In this document: positions 8,147 to 21,277 of the stretch, one piece after another
Layout of the letters: every line of letters starts with the position of its first letter
Position numbering within the stretch: the stretch's first letter is position 1
Assembly: GCA_027452025.1 (NCBI GenBank)
Contig: DAIDHI010000069.1
Span: 48,267 to 112,266, forward strand
DNA length: 64,000 nucleotides
Direction: 5' to 3'
Source: Elusimicrobiota bacterium
GTDB taxonomy: Bacteria > Elusimicrobiota > Elusimicrobia > UBA1565 > UBA9628
Made by a program: the position numbers and the translations under genes
The notes under the pieces: generated by a model
What the model was told of the DNA's origin: nothing
Databases searched by the model: none
Seen by the model: only the letters and a program-made list of their open reading frames with translations

Positions 8147-9540
8147 AGCGCCGCCTCCAGCGCCGCCCGGGCGCCGACGACGGGATTGTGCCAGCCGCCG
8201 TGGTCGGCGATCAGATCGTCGGCTTCCTTGGGCCCCCAGGTGCCCGGCTTGTAGGAGATCGCCGGCCCGTGCTTCCTGAGCACCGGGTCGACCACGGCCC
8301 AGGCCGCCTCGATCGAATCCTGGCGCGAGAACAGGGCGCCGTTGCCCGCCAAGGCGTCTCCGAGGAGGCGCTCGTAAGGCGCCATCTCCTTGGGCTGCTC
8401 CTCGAGCATGTAGAGCTCGCGCTGAACGCCGACGAACTCCTCGCCGGCCTTCTTGACGCGCGCCGCCACGGCGATGGCCGGCCGCGGCGCCAGGCGAAAG
8501 CGCATGTAGTTGCGCTGGGCATGGGCGTGATCGGCGAAGAGCGCCTGCGGCGGCTGCTTAAGGCGTATCACGACCTCGGCGGCCTCGACGGGCAGGCACT
8601 TGCCCGAGCGCAGATACCACGGCACCCCGGCCCAGCGCCAGGAGTCGATGGCCAGGCGCACGGCGCAGAAAGTCTCCGTGTCCGAGTCCTTGGCCACGCC
8701 CGGCTCCTTGCGGTAGCCGGCGAACTGCCCGCGCACGACGTCCTCGGGACCCAGCGGCCGCATGGCCTTGAACACCTTGCCCTTCTCGTCGCGTTGGGCC
8801 TCGAAGCGGCGGCCGTAGGGCGGCTCCATGGCCAGCAGCGCGGCGATCTGGAAGAGATGGTTCTCGATGACGTCTCGCAGGCAGCCCACGCTCTCGTAGA
8901 AGCGCCCGCGGCCCTGGACGCCGAAGTCCTCGGCGAGCGTGATCTGCACGCTCTCGACGTAGTTGCGGTTCCAGATCGGCTCGAACAGGGAGTTGGCGAA
9001 GCGGAAGTAGAGGATGTTCTCGATCGCCTCCTTGCCCAGGAAGTGGTCGATGCGAAAGATCGCGCTTTCCGGAAACACCGACAGGGCGACGCGGTTGAGC
9101 TGCCGCGCCGAGGCCAGATCCCGGCCGAAGGGCTTCTCGATGATGACCCGGGCGTTGCCGGCCAGTCCATGCCGTCCGAGACTTTGGATGACGGCGCCGA
9201 ACAGGGAAGGAGGAATGGCCAGATAGTGAGCCGGGGCCTTGGCGCCGTCCACCTCCTTTTTAAGGCGCTGGAAGGTCGTCGGCGCGCTGTAGTCGCCGTC
9301 GACGTAGCGCAACAACGACAGCAGGCGCTTGAGGATCTTGGGATCGGCCTTCCCCGACTTCTTGACGGACTCCTCGGCGCGAGCCTTGAGCTGCTCCAAG
9401 TTCCAGTTCGAGAACGCCACGCCCACGATGGGAACGTCGAGAACCCCGCGCGCGACCATGGCGTAGAGCGCGGGGAAGATCTGCTTGCGGGCCAGGTCGC
9501 CGGTGGCCCCAAAGACGACGAGCGCGTCCGAGCGTTCCAT
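8143..9540 (-). CDS. zwf: glucose-6-phosphate 1-dehydrogenase
   Basis: 465 residues, close to the usual 480-490. Nucleotide-binding motif [11 protein letters not shown] lies near residue 10. The substrate-binding signature RIDHFLGKE is present with an upstream [10 protein letters not shown], and the C-terminal region carries [12 protein letters not shown]. It oxidises glucose 6-phosphate to 6-phosphogluconolactone with NADP. It lies 1 nt after the gnd stop and overlaps ppgK by 4 nt. No separate 6-phosphogluconolactonase gene is present in this operon. Confidence 0.95.
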   Translation of the reverse strand: MERSDALVVFGATGDLARKQIFPALYAMVARGVLDVPIVGVAFSNWNLEQLKARAEESVKKSGKADPKILKRLLSLLRYVDGDYSAPTTFQRLKKEVDGAKAPAHYLAIPPSLFGAVIQSLGRHGLAGNARVIIEKPFGRDLASARQLNRVALSVFPESAIFRIDHFLGKEAIENILYFRFANSLFEPIWNRNYVESVQITLAEDFGVQGRGRFYESVGCLRDVIENHLFQIAALLAMEPPYGRRFEAQRDEKGKVFKAMRPLGPEDVVRGQFAGYRKEPGVAKDSDTETFCAVRLAIDSWRWAGVPWYLRSGKCLPVEAAEVVIRLKQPPQALFADHAHAQRNYMRFRLAPRPAIAVAARVKKAGEEFVGVQRELYMLEEQPKEMAPYERLLGDALAGNGALFSRQDSIEAAWAVVDPVLRKHGPAISYKPGTWGPKEADDLIADHGGWHNPVVGARAALEAAL

Positions 9541-9541
9541 G

Positions 9542-10564
9542 TCAGCGCGCCTCCGCTTTCTTTTCCTGGTGGCCGCCGAACTCCTTGCGCATCGCCGAGA
9601 GCAGGCGGTCGGCGAAGTCCGCCTGGCCTCGCGAGGAAAAGCGCTCGAAGAGCGCCGAGCCGATCACCGGCGCCGGCACACCCTCCTCAATGGCGGCCAG
9701 GGCCGTCCAGCGCCCTTCCCCGGAGTCGGAGACCCGGCCGGCGAAGCCGGCGAGCTTCGGATCCTCGGCCAGGGCCGCCGCCGTCAGGTCGAGCAGCCAG
9801 GAAGAGATCACGCTGCCGCGCCGCCACACCTCGGCCACCTCGTCGAGCTTGAGGCTGTAGCGGTAGGCCTGCGGGTCGCGCAGGGGCGTGGTCTCGGCAT
9901 CGGCCTGGCGCGGGCGCAGCCCGACGTCGGCGTTCTTGAGGATGTTGAGGCCCTCGGCGTAGGCGGCCATGAGGCCGTACTCGATGCCGTTGTGGACCAT
10001 CTTGACGAAGTGTCCGGCGCCGCTGGGGCCGCAGTGCAAGTAGCCCTGCTCGGCCGCGCCGGGAGCGCCCGAGCGTCCCGGCGTGCGCGGCGCGGCCAAG
10101 GCTCCCGGCGCGATGCTCTTGAAGATCGGCTCCAGGCGCCGAAACGCGGCCTCGTCGCCTCCGATCATGAGGCAGTAGCCGCGCTCAAGGCCGAAGACCC
10201 CGCCGCTGGTGCCGCAATCGATGAAGTCTATCCCCTTGGCCTTGAGGACGGCGGCGCGCGCGATGTCGTCGCGGTAGTAGCTGTTGCCGCCGTCGATGAC
10301 GGCGTCGCCGGCGGACAAAAGCGGCGCCAGGGCGTCGATCGTGGCGCCCGTGGCCGCGGCGGGCACCATGATCCAGACGGCCCTCGGGCGGGCGAGCTTG
10401 GCGACGAAATCCTCGAGGGTGAAGCATCCCTCGATGCCCGGGCCCGAGAGAGCCTTGACCGAGGCCTCGTTGACGTCGTAAGCGACGCAGCGGTGGCCGT
10501 CCTTGACCAAGCGCCGCGCGAGATTGGCGCCCATGCGCCCCAAACCGATCATACCGAGCTGCAT
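9542..10564 (-). CDS. gnd: 6-phosphogluconate dehydrogenase, decarboxylating (short GndA type)
   Basis: 340 residues, the short bacterial form rather than the ~470-residue form. Rossmann motif [13 protein letters not shown] lies at residues 6-18. The 6PGDH signatures [25 protein letters not shown] and [12 protein letters not shown] follow. It converts 6-phosphogluconate to ribulose 5-phosphate and CO2. A GGGGGTC stretch upstream of the ATG may act as ribosome-binding site. It lies 18 nt after the GH15 stop and 1 nt before zwf. Confidence 0.93.
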   Translation of the reverse strand: MQLGMIGLGRMGANLARRLVKDGHRCVAYDVNEASVKALSGPGIEGCFTLEDFVAKLARPRAVWIMVPAAATGATIDALAPLLSAGDAVIDGGNSYYRDDIARAAVLKAKGIDFIDCGTSGGVFGLERGYCLMIGGDEAAFRRLEPIFKSIAPGALAAPRTPGRSGAPGAAEQGYLHCGPSGAGHFVKMVHNGIEYGLMAAYAEGLNILKNADVGLRPRQADAETTPLRDPQAYRYSLKLDEVAEVWRRGSVISSWLLDLTAAALAEDPKLAGFAGRVSDSGEGRWTALAAIEEGVPAPVIGSALFERFSSRGQADFADRLLSAMRKEFGGHQEKKAEAR

Positions 10565-10582
10565 AACAGACCCCCTTGCGGC

Positions 10583-12964
10583 CTAGCGGCCGCGCACGTC
10601 CACGGACTCCACCGCGCCCCAAGGGCCGCCGGCCTCGGAGAGGGAGAAGCGCACGGGGGCGCGGCGACTGCGGGCGACGGCGACGTCAGCGTAGTAAATC
10701 CCGAGGCTGGTGGCGACGGCCTCCAGGTCCTGTCCGGCGCCGCCGCCCTCGGCCAGAAGCCGCAAGCGAAAGGGCGCGCTCGCCTGGACGCGCAGCGTGG
10801 CGCCGGCGGCGACGGCGCGAGGCTTGCGGTTGGCCTTCCAGACCTCCAGATCCTTGCGCCCTTTGCCGGCCAGATAGCGCTCGGCCACCGGCGCGAGGAG
10901 GTCGAAGCAGCGGCCGTCGGCGCGCGAGCGCAGGAGCTTGAGATACTCGGCGTGCGCCCACATCAGCGGCATGGCCGAGCCCGTGGGCCTTCCGAAGAAC
11001 AGCTCCTGGCCGGGGACGTCGGCGGCGTCCCATATCTGCTCGGGAAGCATCCCGCCGCGGGAGGCGAAGCCCTCCATCGCCTTGAGATAAGGCGCCGCGT
11101 CGCGTCCGGCGGAAAGCTCGTAGTGGCCGCGCTCGCCGGTCAGAAGCGGCCAAGCCCGGCCCTGGCCGAAGCCCGAGTAAGGGCCGCCGCCGGCCTGCTG
11201 GCCGTAGCCGTCGTGATTGTAGCGCCGCCAGCACGGCCCGGCCGGCGTGTCGACCTTCAAAAGGGCGTCGACGACGCGCAGGGAGTCCTCGATCAAGGCG
11301 TCTCCGGGCTTGCGGATGCCGTAGCGCACGAGTTCGAGAAAGCCCGCGTCGACGATGTCTTTGGCCGGAAAACGGCACGGCAGGCCGGGCGGCACGTTCT
11401 TGACGTCGAGCCACCCGGAGTCCGGATCCTCGGGCGCATGCGGGTCCGCGGGATCGGCCGGCAGGATGCGGATGTAGTGGCGCGAGACGCCGGGCAGCAG
11501 GCGGCCCTGCCCGGTCGCCGTCCACGCCTCCACGCGCGATTCCAGGAAGTCGGCATAGTCTTCCAGAAACGCGGCGGTCCTGCCGTCGCCGCGGCGGCGC
11601 GCGAGCGCCGCCGCGCAGACGAGCGCCGCGATGCAGGCGGCCAAGGTCGAGGGAGAGAACCCGCTGCTCTCCTCCCAGCGCTCCTGGGGCGTGACGGGGC
11701 CGCGCTCGATGAGATAAGCGGCGGCCTTGAGGACGACGGGATACGGGTCGAAATCCTCCAGCGCCCGAAGCTCGCTCAAGCGCCAGGCCAGCATGATCGG
11801 GAAGGCGGCCTCGTCGAGCTGCACGCCGCGCCAATAGGGCTCGCCGTCGATCCAAAAGTTCTGGAAGAAGCCTCCGCTCGGCAACTGGGTGGCGGCGAGG
11901 TAGATCAGGGCCTTGAGCGGGGTGCGGCGGTGGCCGGAGGCGAGCAGCGCCGCGGCGCTGTTGCACATGTCGCGGGTCCAGACCAGATGGTAGCCGCCCA
12001 GCCCGTCGTCATCCCCGCGCGCCTCGCCCCAGGGGATGCTCAGGGAGGCGATCATCGCTCCCGGGTAGGTCTTGTCCTCGTGGGCCAGGAGCAGGCTGTT
12101 GCTGATGCGGCAGAGGCGGCCGCCGTCGCCGGAGGCTTTCTCCAGGGGCTCGACGTGCGCGCCGGCCCGGCTCCATTGCTCCAGGAAGCGCTCGCGCTGC
12201 TCGGCAAACGGCACCCCCAGCGACTGCAGGAGCGTGGAGATCGCCCCGTGCATGCCGAAGCCGAAGGCCAAGCCGAGGGTGAACTCCCGCCCGGCGGAAA
12301 GGTCGAGCTCGCCGGTGAGGGCGACGTTGCCGTCCAACGCCGCGTCGAAGGTCCACTCCAGGCGCTTGTGGGCGTGCAGGTCGCTCCAGCCGTCGCTTTG
12401 GCCCACGTAGCCGCAAGAAGAGCGCGAGAACGGAATCGAGGCTCCGAGCGCGAGCTGGACCTGGTCGCGGTAGGCCACGAGCACCTCGCGCCCCGCCACG
12501 CTCGCCTTGACGGCGCTGTTGCCCCACCCGCGGCTTCCCAAGTGGGGCGCCAAGAGCGCGTAGAGCCGCAGCTTCTCGAGCAGCGCCTCGTCGCCTTCGA
12601 CGCGGGTGCGCAGGAGCACGCAGGGCAGGTGCGGATCGCAGATGAGCTCCTTGACGAGCCGATAGCGGCCCTTCGGGTCCTCGGAGACGAGGCGGTAGCC
12701 CAGGCCGCCCTGCCCCAGGTAGTCCAGGGTCGTGCGCAGGTCGCGCTTTTCCTCGTGGAAGAACGTCTCGCCGTCGGTGACGAGGTATTGGAGATCGCGC
12801 GTCTGCGGCGAGTCGATGGTCGGGAAGTAGATCTCGTTGAGGATGCCGTGCGACAGCGTGAACCAGACCCGGCTGGCGGTATTGTACGCCGTCCCGAGGC
12901 CTTCCTTGCTGCTGCGCGTCCAGCGGGGCTCAAGCCCCGGGCGGCCGAATGCGTCCTGGCTCAC
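10583..12964 (-). CDS. GH15 glucoamylase (intracellular)
   Basis: 793 residues, GTG start, no signal peptide. The N-terminal beta-sandwich region starts SSKEGLGTAYNTASRVWFTL and IYFPTIDSPQTRDLQYL. The (alpha/alpha)6 catalytic domain begins about residue 320 with YHLVWTRDMCNSAAALL, has the catalytic acid region RWEESSGFSPSTLA and a second glutamate in MLPEQIWDAAD, and ends with MPLMWAHAEYLKLLRS. A ~75-residue C-terminal beta domain follows. It should release glucose from alpha-glucans in the cytoplasm, probably glycogen or imported dextrins. Downstream gnd, zwf and ppgK support use of the glucose. Confidence 0.9.
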   Translation of the reverse strand: MSQDAFGRPGLEPRWTRSSKEGLGTAYNTASRVWFTLSHGILNEIYFPTIDSPQTRDLQYLVTDGETFFHEEKRDLRTTLDYLGQGGLGYRLVSEDPKGRYRLVKELICDPHLPCVLLRTRVEGDEALLEKLRLYALLAPHLGSRGWGNSAVKASVAGREVLVAYRDQVQLALGASIPFSRSSCGYVGQSDGWSDLHAHKRLEWTFDAALDGNVALTGELDLSAGREFTLGLAFGFGMHGAISTLLQSLGVPFAEQRERFLEQWSRAGAHVEPLEKASGDGGRLCRISNSLLLAHEDKTYPGAMIASLSIPWGEARGDDDGLGGYHLVWTRDMCNSAAALLASGHRRTPLKALIYLAATQLPSGGFFQNFWIDGEPYWRGVQLDEAAFPIMLAWRLSELRALEDFDPYPVVLKAAAYLIERGPVTPQERWEESSGFSPSTLAACIAALVCAAALARRRGDGRTAAFLEDYADFLESRVEAWTATGQGRLLPGVSRHYIRILPADPADPHAPEDPDSGWLDVKNVPPGLPCRFPAKDIVDAGFLELVRYGIRKPGDALIEDSLRVVDALLKVDTPAGPCWRRYNHDGYGQQAGGGPYSGFGQGRAWPLLTGERGHYELSAGRDAAPYLKAMEGFASRGGMLPEQIWDAADVPGQELFFGRPTGSAMPLMWAHAEYLKLLRSRADGRCFDLLAPVAERYLAGKGRKDLEVWKANRKPRAVAAGATLRVQASAPFRLRLLAEGGGAGQDLEAVATSLGIYYADVAVARSRRAPVRFSLSEAGGPWGAVESVDVRGR

Positions 12965-12971
12965 CCTTCCA

Positions 12972-12977
12972 GCTATA
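12972..12977 (-). promoter_or_regulatory. -10 hexamer, leaderless GH15 operon
   Basis: TATAGC on the minus strand ends 7 nt before the GTG at 12964. It would give the GH15-gnd-zwf-ppgK operon its own promoter, just downstream of nifJ. Confidence 0.4.
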
Positions 12978-12984
12978 TCAAATG

Positions 12985-16512
<3,528 letters not shown>

Positions 16513-16555
16513 GACGCCGAAACGACCCGCAACGAAGCGGCCAGAGCCGCCGAGT

Positions 16556-18196
16556 CTAGCGGCTCTTGGTGACCAAGGCGCCCGAAGAGCCCTCGTTGTC
16601 GGTGGCGCCGATGAAGGCGGCCACGTTGTCGTGGAGGCTCTTGAGCGAGGGCTGGTGAGCGTAGACCATATGGCCGGAGGGATAGAACTTGAACGAGATG
16701 TTGGAGAAGAGCTTCTCGGGTATCTGGAGGTGGCGCATCTCGTAGATGCCCTCGAAGAACGGCGTGGCCAGATCGAAGTAGCCCGCGTTGAGCAGGACCC
16801 GGAGGTTCGGATTCTGCTTCATGGCGTCGGCCAGGTCCGGCATCACGTTGGTCGTCTGCGGCAGCGGCTGCTCCGACGTCGGCGGCTTGTGCTGGAAGTC
16901 CCACTTCGTCTCGATGACGTCGAGCTCGGGCTCGAACTCGCGAGCCGGCTGGTAGGCCAGGACCTTGCGGGCGTAGTCGTTGAAGGCGGAGACGTAGGCC
17001 GAGCCGATGGCCGCGCCCTGCGGATCGTAGCTGGCTTCCTTGCTCAACGGATCAAGCGTCGGGCCCGAGAAGCGGGTGTCCAGGCGGCCGATCGTCGCAT
17101 CCGCGTCGTCCTGGAGGGTTTTCTCGAACTCCCCTCCATCGATGCGCAGGTTGGCCTTCTCGATGTAGGCGACGGGCAGCCCCGTGAACTGGTGCAGCTC
17201 GCCGGCGACTTGATCGCGGACCTTCGGGTCCAGGCTCAGGCCCGCGGCCAGCGCCCGCTCGTAGTCGCCGGTCGCGAACTTCTCGACGTCCGCCAGGACG
17301 TCCTTGAGGGGCCGCGGCGCCCCCGGAAGCTTGTGATGGTACCAGGCCGTCGCGGCGTAGGTGGGCAGCGCCAGGACGTAGGGCAGATCGACGCTGGGAT
17401 TGGTCTCCGGCCCGTCGGGGCTGAGATCGTAGTTCAAAATCTGGGACAGCAGGACGACGCCGTTGAAATCCACGTCGTAGTTGGTCTCGAGCTGGTCGAC
17501 GAGGACGGCCGAGCGGGTGGTGCCGTAGCTCTCTCCGAAGAGGTACTTGGGCGAGTTCCAGCGGCCGTATCGCGAAAGGAACTGGTTGATGAACTCGGCG
17601 AAGGCGTGGGCGTCCTGATCGACGCCCCAGAACGCCTTCTCCTTGTCCTTGCCGGCGATGCGCGAGAATCCCGTGCCCGGGGCATCGACGAACACCAGGT
17701 CGCTGGCGTCGAGGAGGCTGAAATCGTTGTTGACGATGCGATACGGGGCGGCCGGCGTGTGCGTGTCGTCGTTGGTGACGACGCGGCGCGGGCCGAAGGC
17801 GCCCATATGCAGCCAGACGGTCGACGAGCCGGGGCCGCCGTTATAGAGGAACGTGATCGGGCGCGTCTCGGAGGGCGCGCCGCGCTTGAAGTAGGCGACG
17901 TAGAACATCGAAGCCTCGGCCGGAGGCTCCTTCTGCTCTTTTTCGCGGGCCTCGGAGCCCTTCTTGGGCAGCACGTCGTCCCAGCCTTGCGGATGGACCA
18001 CCAGCGTCCCCGCCACGGCGCGGTAATCGACGCGCTTGCCCTCGACGAGGACGGAGCCTTCCGTCTCCTTCTGCGCGGGCTTGAAAAAGCCCAGCGCTGG
18101 CGCGGCGTCCTTCTCGGCCTTCTTGGGGGCGTCGGCGGCAAGGGCTTGCGCGGCGCACACGGCGGCGAAAACGACGGCGAATCCGAGTCTCTTCAC
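16556..18196 (-). CDS. S10-family serine carboxypeptidase (exported)
   Basis: 546 residues from GTG 18196. Signal peptide to about residue 20 (AAVCAAQALAA-DAPK). The oxyanion region NGGPGSSTVW, the nucleophile motif FGESYGTTRSA and the C-terminal histidine in PSGHMVYAHQP are all present, and an aspartate lies in NAGYFDLATP, so a complete Ser-Asp-His triad is visible. It should cleave C-terminal residues from peptides in the periplasm. An AGGAGG site lies 5 nt before the GTG, and the GTGA overlaps the CLC stop codon. Confidence 0.9.
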   Translation of the reverse strand: MKRLGFAVVFAAVCAAQALAADAPKKAEKDAAPALGFFKPAQKETEGSVLVEGKRVDYRAVAGTLVVHPQGWDDVLPKKGSEAREKEQKEPPAEASMFYVAYFKRGAPSETRPITFLYNGGPGSSTVWLHMGAFGPRRVVTNDDTHTPAAPYRIVNNDFSLLDASDLVFVDAPGTGFSRIAGKDKEKAFWGVDQDAHAFAEFINQFLSRYGRWNSPKYLFGESYGTTRSAVLVDQLETNYDVDFNGVVLLSQILNYDLSPDGPETNPSVDLPYVLALPTYAATAWYHHKLPGAPRPLKDVLADVEKFATGDYERALAAGLSLDPKVRDQVAGELHQFTGLPVAYIEKANLRIDGGEFEKTLQDDADATIGRLDTRFSGPTLDPLSKEASYDPQGAAIGSAYVSAFNDYARKVLAYQPAREFEPELDVIETKWDFQHKPPTSEQPLPQTTNVMPDLADAMKQNPNLRVLLNAGYFDLATPFFEGIYEMRHLQIPEKLFSNISFKFYPSGHMVYAHQPSLKSLHDNVAAFIGATDNEGSSGALVTKSR

Positions 18197-19788
18197 TCCG
18201 TCCTCCTGTTGGCGACCAGGGATGTTAGCAGATTTTCCGGCCGCGCCGAGCCCACGCCGTCCTCGGAACGCAGGACGGCCAGGACGTCGCGCTGGGTGAT
18301 CATGCCGACGATAGTCGAGGGCTGGGAGCAGGACAGCACGGCCAGGCGCTCGGCGCCCCGCTCGATCATGCGGCGGGCGGCCTCCCGCAGGGTCGCGTCT
18401 TCCGAGACCACGGCGCCCGCCGCCCGAAGCGCCTCGAACTCCGGCGAGGACTCCCGGCGCGTCAGCGCCTCGGCGACGTGCATCCAGTCGAGCGGATTGG
18501 CGACAAAACCCTCCGGCACGGCCATGCCCTGCCGGACGAACTTCTGGGTCATGATGTTCTCGCGCGAGAGTATCCGGCAGACGAGATAGGAGGAGGCGGC
18601 GGCGGCCAGCAGCGGCATGAGCACGGCCGGCTGATAGGTGGACTCGAAGGCCAGCACGACGGAGGCCAGGAAGGCCCCCGACATGCCGCCGAAGAACGCC
18701 GCCATGCCGGCCAGGGCGGCCACGCGCGGATCGAGCAGCGTTCCCATGGCGTGCGCGATCATGGTCCCGCCGCTGGCGCCGATGAGCAGCAGCGGGGCGA
18801 GCGTTCCCGAGGACGTGGCGCTGCCCACGCCCGCCACCCACGCCGCCAGCTTGAGGGCGCCGAGACGTCCCGCGGAGGCGGCGGTGAAGGCGCCGGAGAG
18901 CACCGACTGGATGTCCGGATAGCCCGGCCCGAGGACGCGGGGGTCGACCAGCGCCAAAAGCCCGATGCCGAGACCGCCCAGCGCGGGCTTCCACATCCAA
19001 TGCAGCGGAAGGCTCTCGAAGAAGTGCTCCGCGCGGTGGACCAGCTCGACGACGGCCACGGCTAAAAGGCCTAGCGCCGCGCCCAAGACGAGATAGCCGC
19101 CCAGCGTCCAGGCGCTCGCAGCCGGCAGGGCCGGCACGTGGAACATCGGCCCCGGCTCGAGCACGGCCGAACGCAGGGCGCAGGCGGCGGCGCTGGCCAG
19201 CGCCACCGGGATGAGCGAACGGGGATGAAACTCGAAAAGCAGCAGCTCCACGGCCAACAGCACAGCCGAGATCGGGCAGGCGAAGGCGGCCGAAAGCCCC
19301 GCGGCCGCGCCGGCGGCCAGCAAGGTCTTTCGTTCGATCGCCGTGGTCGGCGCGAACTGGCCGAGCAGCGAGCCCAGCGCTCCTCCGGTCGCGATCACCA
19401 CCCCCTCGGCGCCGAAGGGGCCGCCCGTCCCGATGACGATGCAGGTCGACAAGGGCTTCAAAGCCAGCACCTTGGCCGGCACGCGGCTGCCGTTGAGCAG
19501 CACCTGCTCCATGGCCTCGGGGATGCCGTGACCCTGGATCGCGCGCGAGCCGTAGCGCGCCATGAGGCCGACGATCAGGCCTCCGATGGCGGGCACGACG
19601 ATGACCCAGGCCCCGAGATGATGGCCGGCCGCCACGACGCGCGCGTCCGAGAGGCGGTGGTAAAAGGCGAGATTGGTGACGACGGCGATGAGCCAGAGCA
19701 GGACTTTGGCGGCCACCGCCATGGCCAGGCCGATCGCCACGCAAGCCGCGGAGATGGCGGCAAAGCGGCGGGCTGCGGCGGGCTCCAT
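18193..19788 (-). CDS. CLC chloride channel/antiporter with CBS pair
   Basis: 531 residues. Residues ~1-410 hold about ten hydrophobic segments with CLC ion-pathway motifs GHGIPEAMEQ, GGPFGAEGVVIATGG and SSGTLAPLLLIGASGG. Residues ~430-520 carry two CBS motifs (EDATLREAARRMIERG, STIVGMITQRDVLAVL) that may bind adenine nucleotides. The gating-glutamate position reads GAEGV rather than the usual GREGP, so the glutamate is kept. First gene of a CLC-S10 pair, and possibly read through into nifJ. Confidence 0.9.
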   Translation of the reverse strand: MEPAAARRFAAISAACVAIGLAMAVAAKVLLWLIAVVTNLAFYHRLSDARVVAAGHHLGAWVIVVPAIGGLIVGLMARYGSRAIQGHGIPEAMEQVLLNGSRVPAKVLALKPLSTCIVIGTGGPFGAEGVVIATGGALGSLLGQFAPTTAIERKTLLAAGAAAGLSAAFACPISAVLLAVELLLFEFHPRSLIPVALASAAACALRSAVLEPGPMFHVPALPAASAWTLGGYLVLGAALGLLAVAVVELVHRAEHFFESLPLHWMWKPALGGLGIGLLALVDPRVLGPGYPDIQSVLSGAFTAASAGRLGALKLAAWVAGVGSATSSGTLAPLLLIGASGGTMIAHAMGTLLDPRVAALAGMAAFFGGMSGAFLASVVLAFESTYQPAVLMPLLAAAASSYLVCRILSRENIMTQKFVRQGMAVPEGFVANPLDWMHVAEALTRRESSPEFEALRAAGAVVSEDATLREAARRMIERGAERLAVLSCSQPSTIVGMITQRDVLAVLRSEDGVGSARPENLLTSLVANRRTE

Positions 19789-19797
19789 AGACGAGTT

Positions 19798-19803
19798 AGT
19801 TTA
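19798..19803 (-). promoter_or_regulatory. -10 hexamer, CLC gene
   Basis: TAAACT on the minus strand ends 9 nt before the CLC ATG. It overlaps the stop codon of the upstream hpnR-like pseudogene. Confidence 0.45.
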
Positions 19804-21146
19804 TCTCTTTTTGCTCTCCGGGTTCAGGTCGTGCGCGTGGACGAAGAGGGCGTCGCGCGCGGGAGCGGCGTCGGGCGTGGGCAGGTCCATCTCGTAGGCC
19901 GCGGCGCGGGCATGGTCGGATAGCTGCCTCCGGGGATCGTAGACCCGGCTGAACTTCCAGAGCATGCGCACGAAGTTGGTCTGGCCGCGCCGAAGGCGAG
20001 ACGTCGCCGTGGCCGCCGCCTTGCGCAGCGCGCCGACGCCCAGGTGCTTCTTATTAAGGACAGACTGAGTCTCCACGAGCTCCTCGTAGAACCGCGCCAG
20101 GGGCAAAGCCGTGGGCAGGACGGCGTGCTGGACGTCGAAGAGCCGGTAGTCGCGCGTGCTCAGCCGCCGGGTCTCGGTCAGCCACGTCTCGGTGCCGGGA
20201 TAGGGCGTGTTGACGGTGAAGTGCACGATCTCCGGGATGCCCGCCGCCCACTCGCGCACCAGGGCGAAGCGCCGCTCGTCCCAGGATGGATCGGCGATGA
20301 TGTTGAGGGCGACGTTCAAGCCCAGGGAGCGGGCGAACTCGAGAGCCTCGAAGTTCTTGTCGAGGCTCACGCGCTTGCGGTGCGCTTTGAGTCCCTCCTC
20401 GTCGATGGCTTCCACGCCGAGGAACATGTAGCGCAGCCCCAGTCGCCGCCAATAGCGGAAGACCTCCTTGTTGCGCAGCAGCACGTCGGCGCGGGTTTCG
20501 AGATAATATTCCTTGCGGATGCCCAGGCGCTCCACCTCCCGGCCGATCGCCAAGCCGTGCTCGGGATGGACGAAGGAGACGTCGTCGACGATGAAGACGC
20601 CCGGCTCCTCGACGCGAGACAGCAGCTGCGCGGCGCGCCGCGGCGTCATCGTCGGTAGGAGCGTCCGTAGAAGGTCCAGGCCGAGCAGAAGGCGCAGTCC
20701 CACGGGCAGCCGCGGGCGGGCTCGAGCGCGTCGATGGAGTCCAGCAGGCGCGGCGCGGGGCCGAGCCCTTGCCCGTGACCACGCCGGGCAGCCCGTCCAC
20801 CGGCTGCCCGGTTTCGACGGCGCGCAGGAGCCCCGGCAGGACCGCCTCGCCCTCGCCCCGGGCCACGCAATCCATCGCGCCGCCGGCGTGGCGCAGTATC
20901 TGCGCGGCGGTTAAGGAAGCGCTGTGGCCGCCGCAGAAGATGAACGCGCGCGGCCCGAGGACGGTCCGGGCCGGCTTGGCCAGGTCCAGGACCTCGGGGA
21001 TGTTGGCGAGATAATTGAGGGAGAAGCCGACGGCGTCGGGCCCCCAGGTCCCGAGCTCCGACCGAAAATCCCGCGCGGAGAATATCTGCAGGTCCAGCGG
21101 CCGCGACCATCGCGCCCCGGCAAAGTTTGAGTGACGCGCCGAGGGC
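19801..21146 (-). pseudogene. remnant of B12-binding radical SAM hopanoid C-3 methylase (hpnR-like)
   Basis: Conserved sequence runs through three minus-strand frames. Frame one (~21145-20760) has the cobalamin-binding part with DLQIFSARDF, VGFSLNYLANIPEVLDLAK, FCGGHSAS and CVARGEGEAV. Frame two (~20770-20646) has the radical SAM cluster motif RGCPWDCAFCSAWTFYGRSY. Frame three (~20643-19801) has VFIVDDVSFVHPEHGLAIG, IRKEYYLETRADVLLRNKE, NTPYPGTETW and RGQTNFVRMLWKFSRVYDP. The wording closely resembles HpnR as I remember it. About 25-30 residues expected before RGCPWDC are missing and the N-terminus is cut short. At least two frameshifts plus a deletion mean no functional enzyme is made. Confidence 0.75.
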
Positions 21147-21197
21147 GACCAAACGTTACAGGACGGCCGTGGGCCGGCGCCGCCGCCCGCGGGTAAA

Positions 21198-21268
21198 CTG
21201 GGGGTGTCAGACGTTGACTTGTTGACTTGCGGTCGACAAGTCAACAAGTCAACGTCTGACACCCCCAG
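21198..21268. repeat. 71-bp perfect palindromic repeat, element 1
   Basis: Two exactly complementary 32-nt arms (21198-21229 and 21237-21268) flank a 7-nt loop CGGTCGA. The arm holds GGTGTCAGAC followed by TTGACTTG twice in tandem. Its last two bases (AG) are also the first two of the AGGAGG Shine-Dalgarno of the next gene. It lies between the decayed end of the hpnR remnant and the CBS gene. It shares its arm pattern with the palindrome at 25482-25558. Confidence 0.9.
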
Positions 21269-21277
21269 GAGGCTCAC

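Noticed and set aside
16556-19744. An open frame extending the S10 peptidase N-terminus over the CLC gene
   Set aside because: The extension has Arg-rich nonsense composition. The GTG at 18196 begins a clean signal peptide and has an AGGAGG site.
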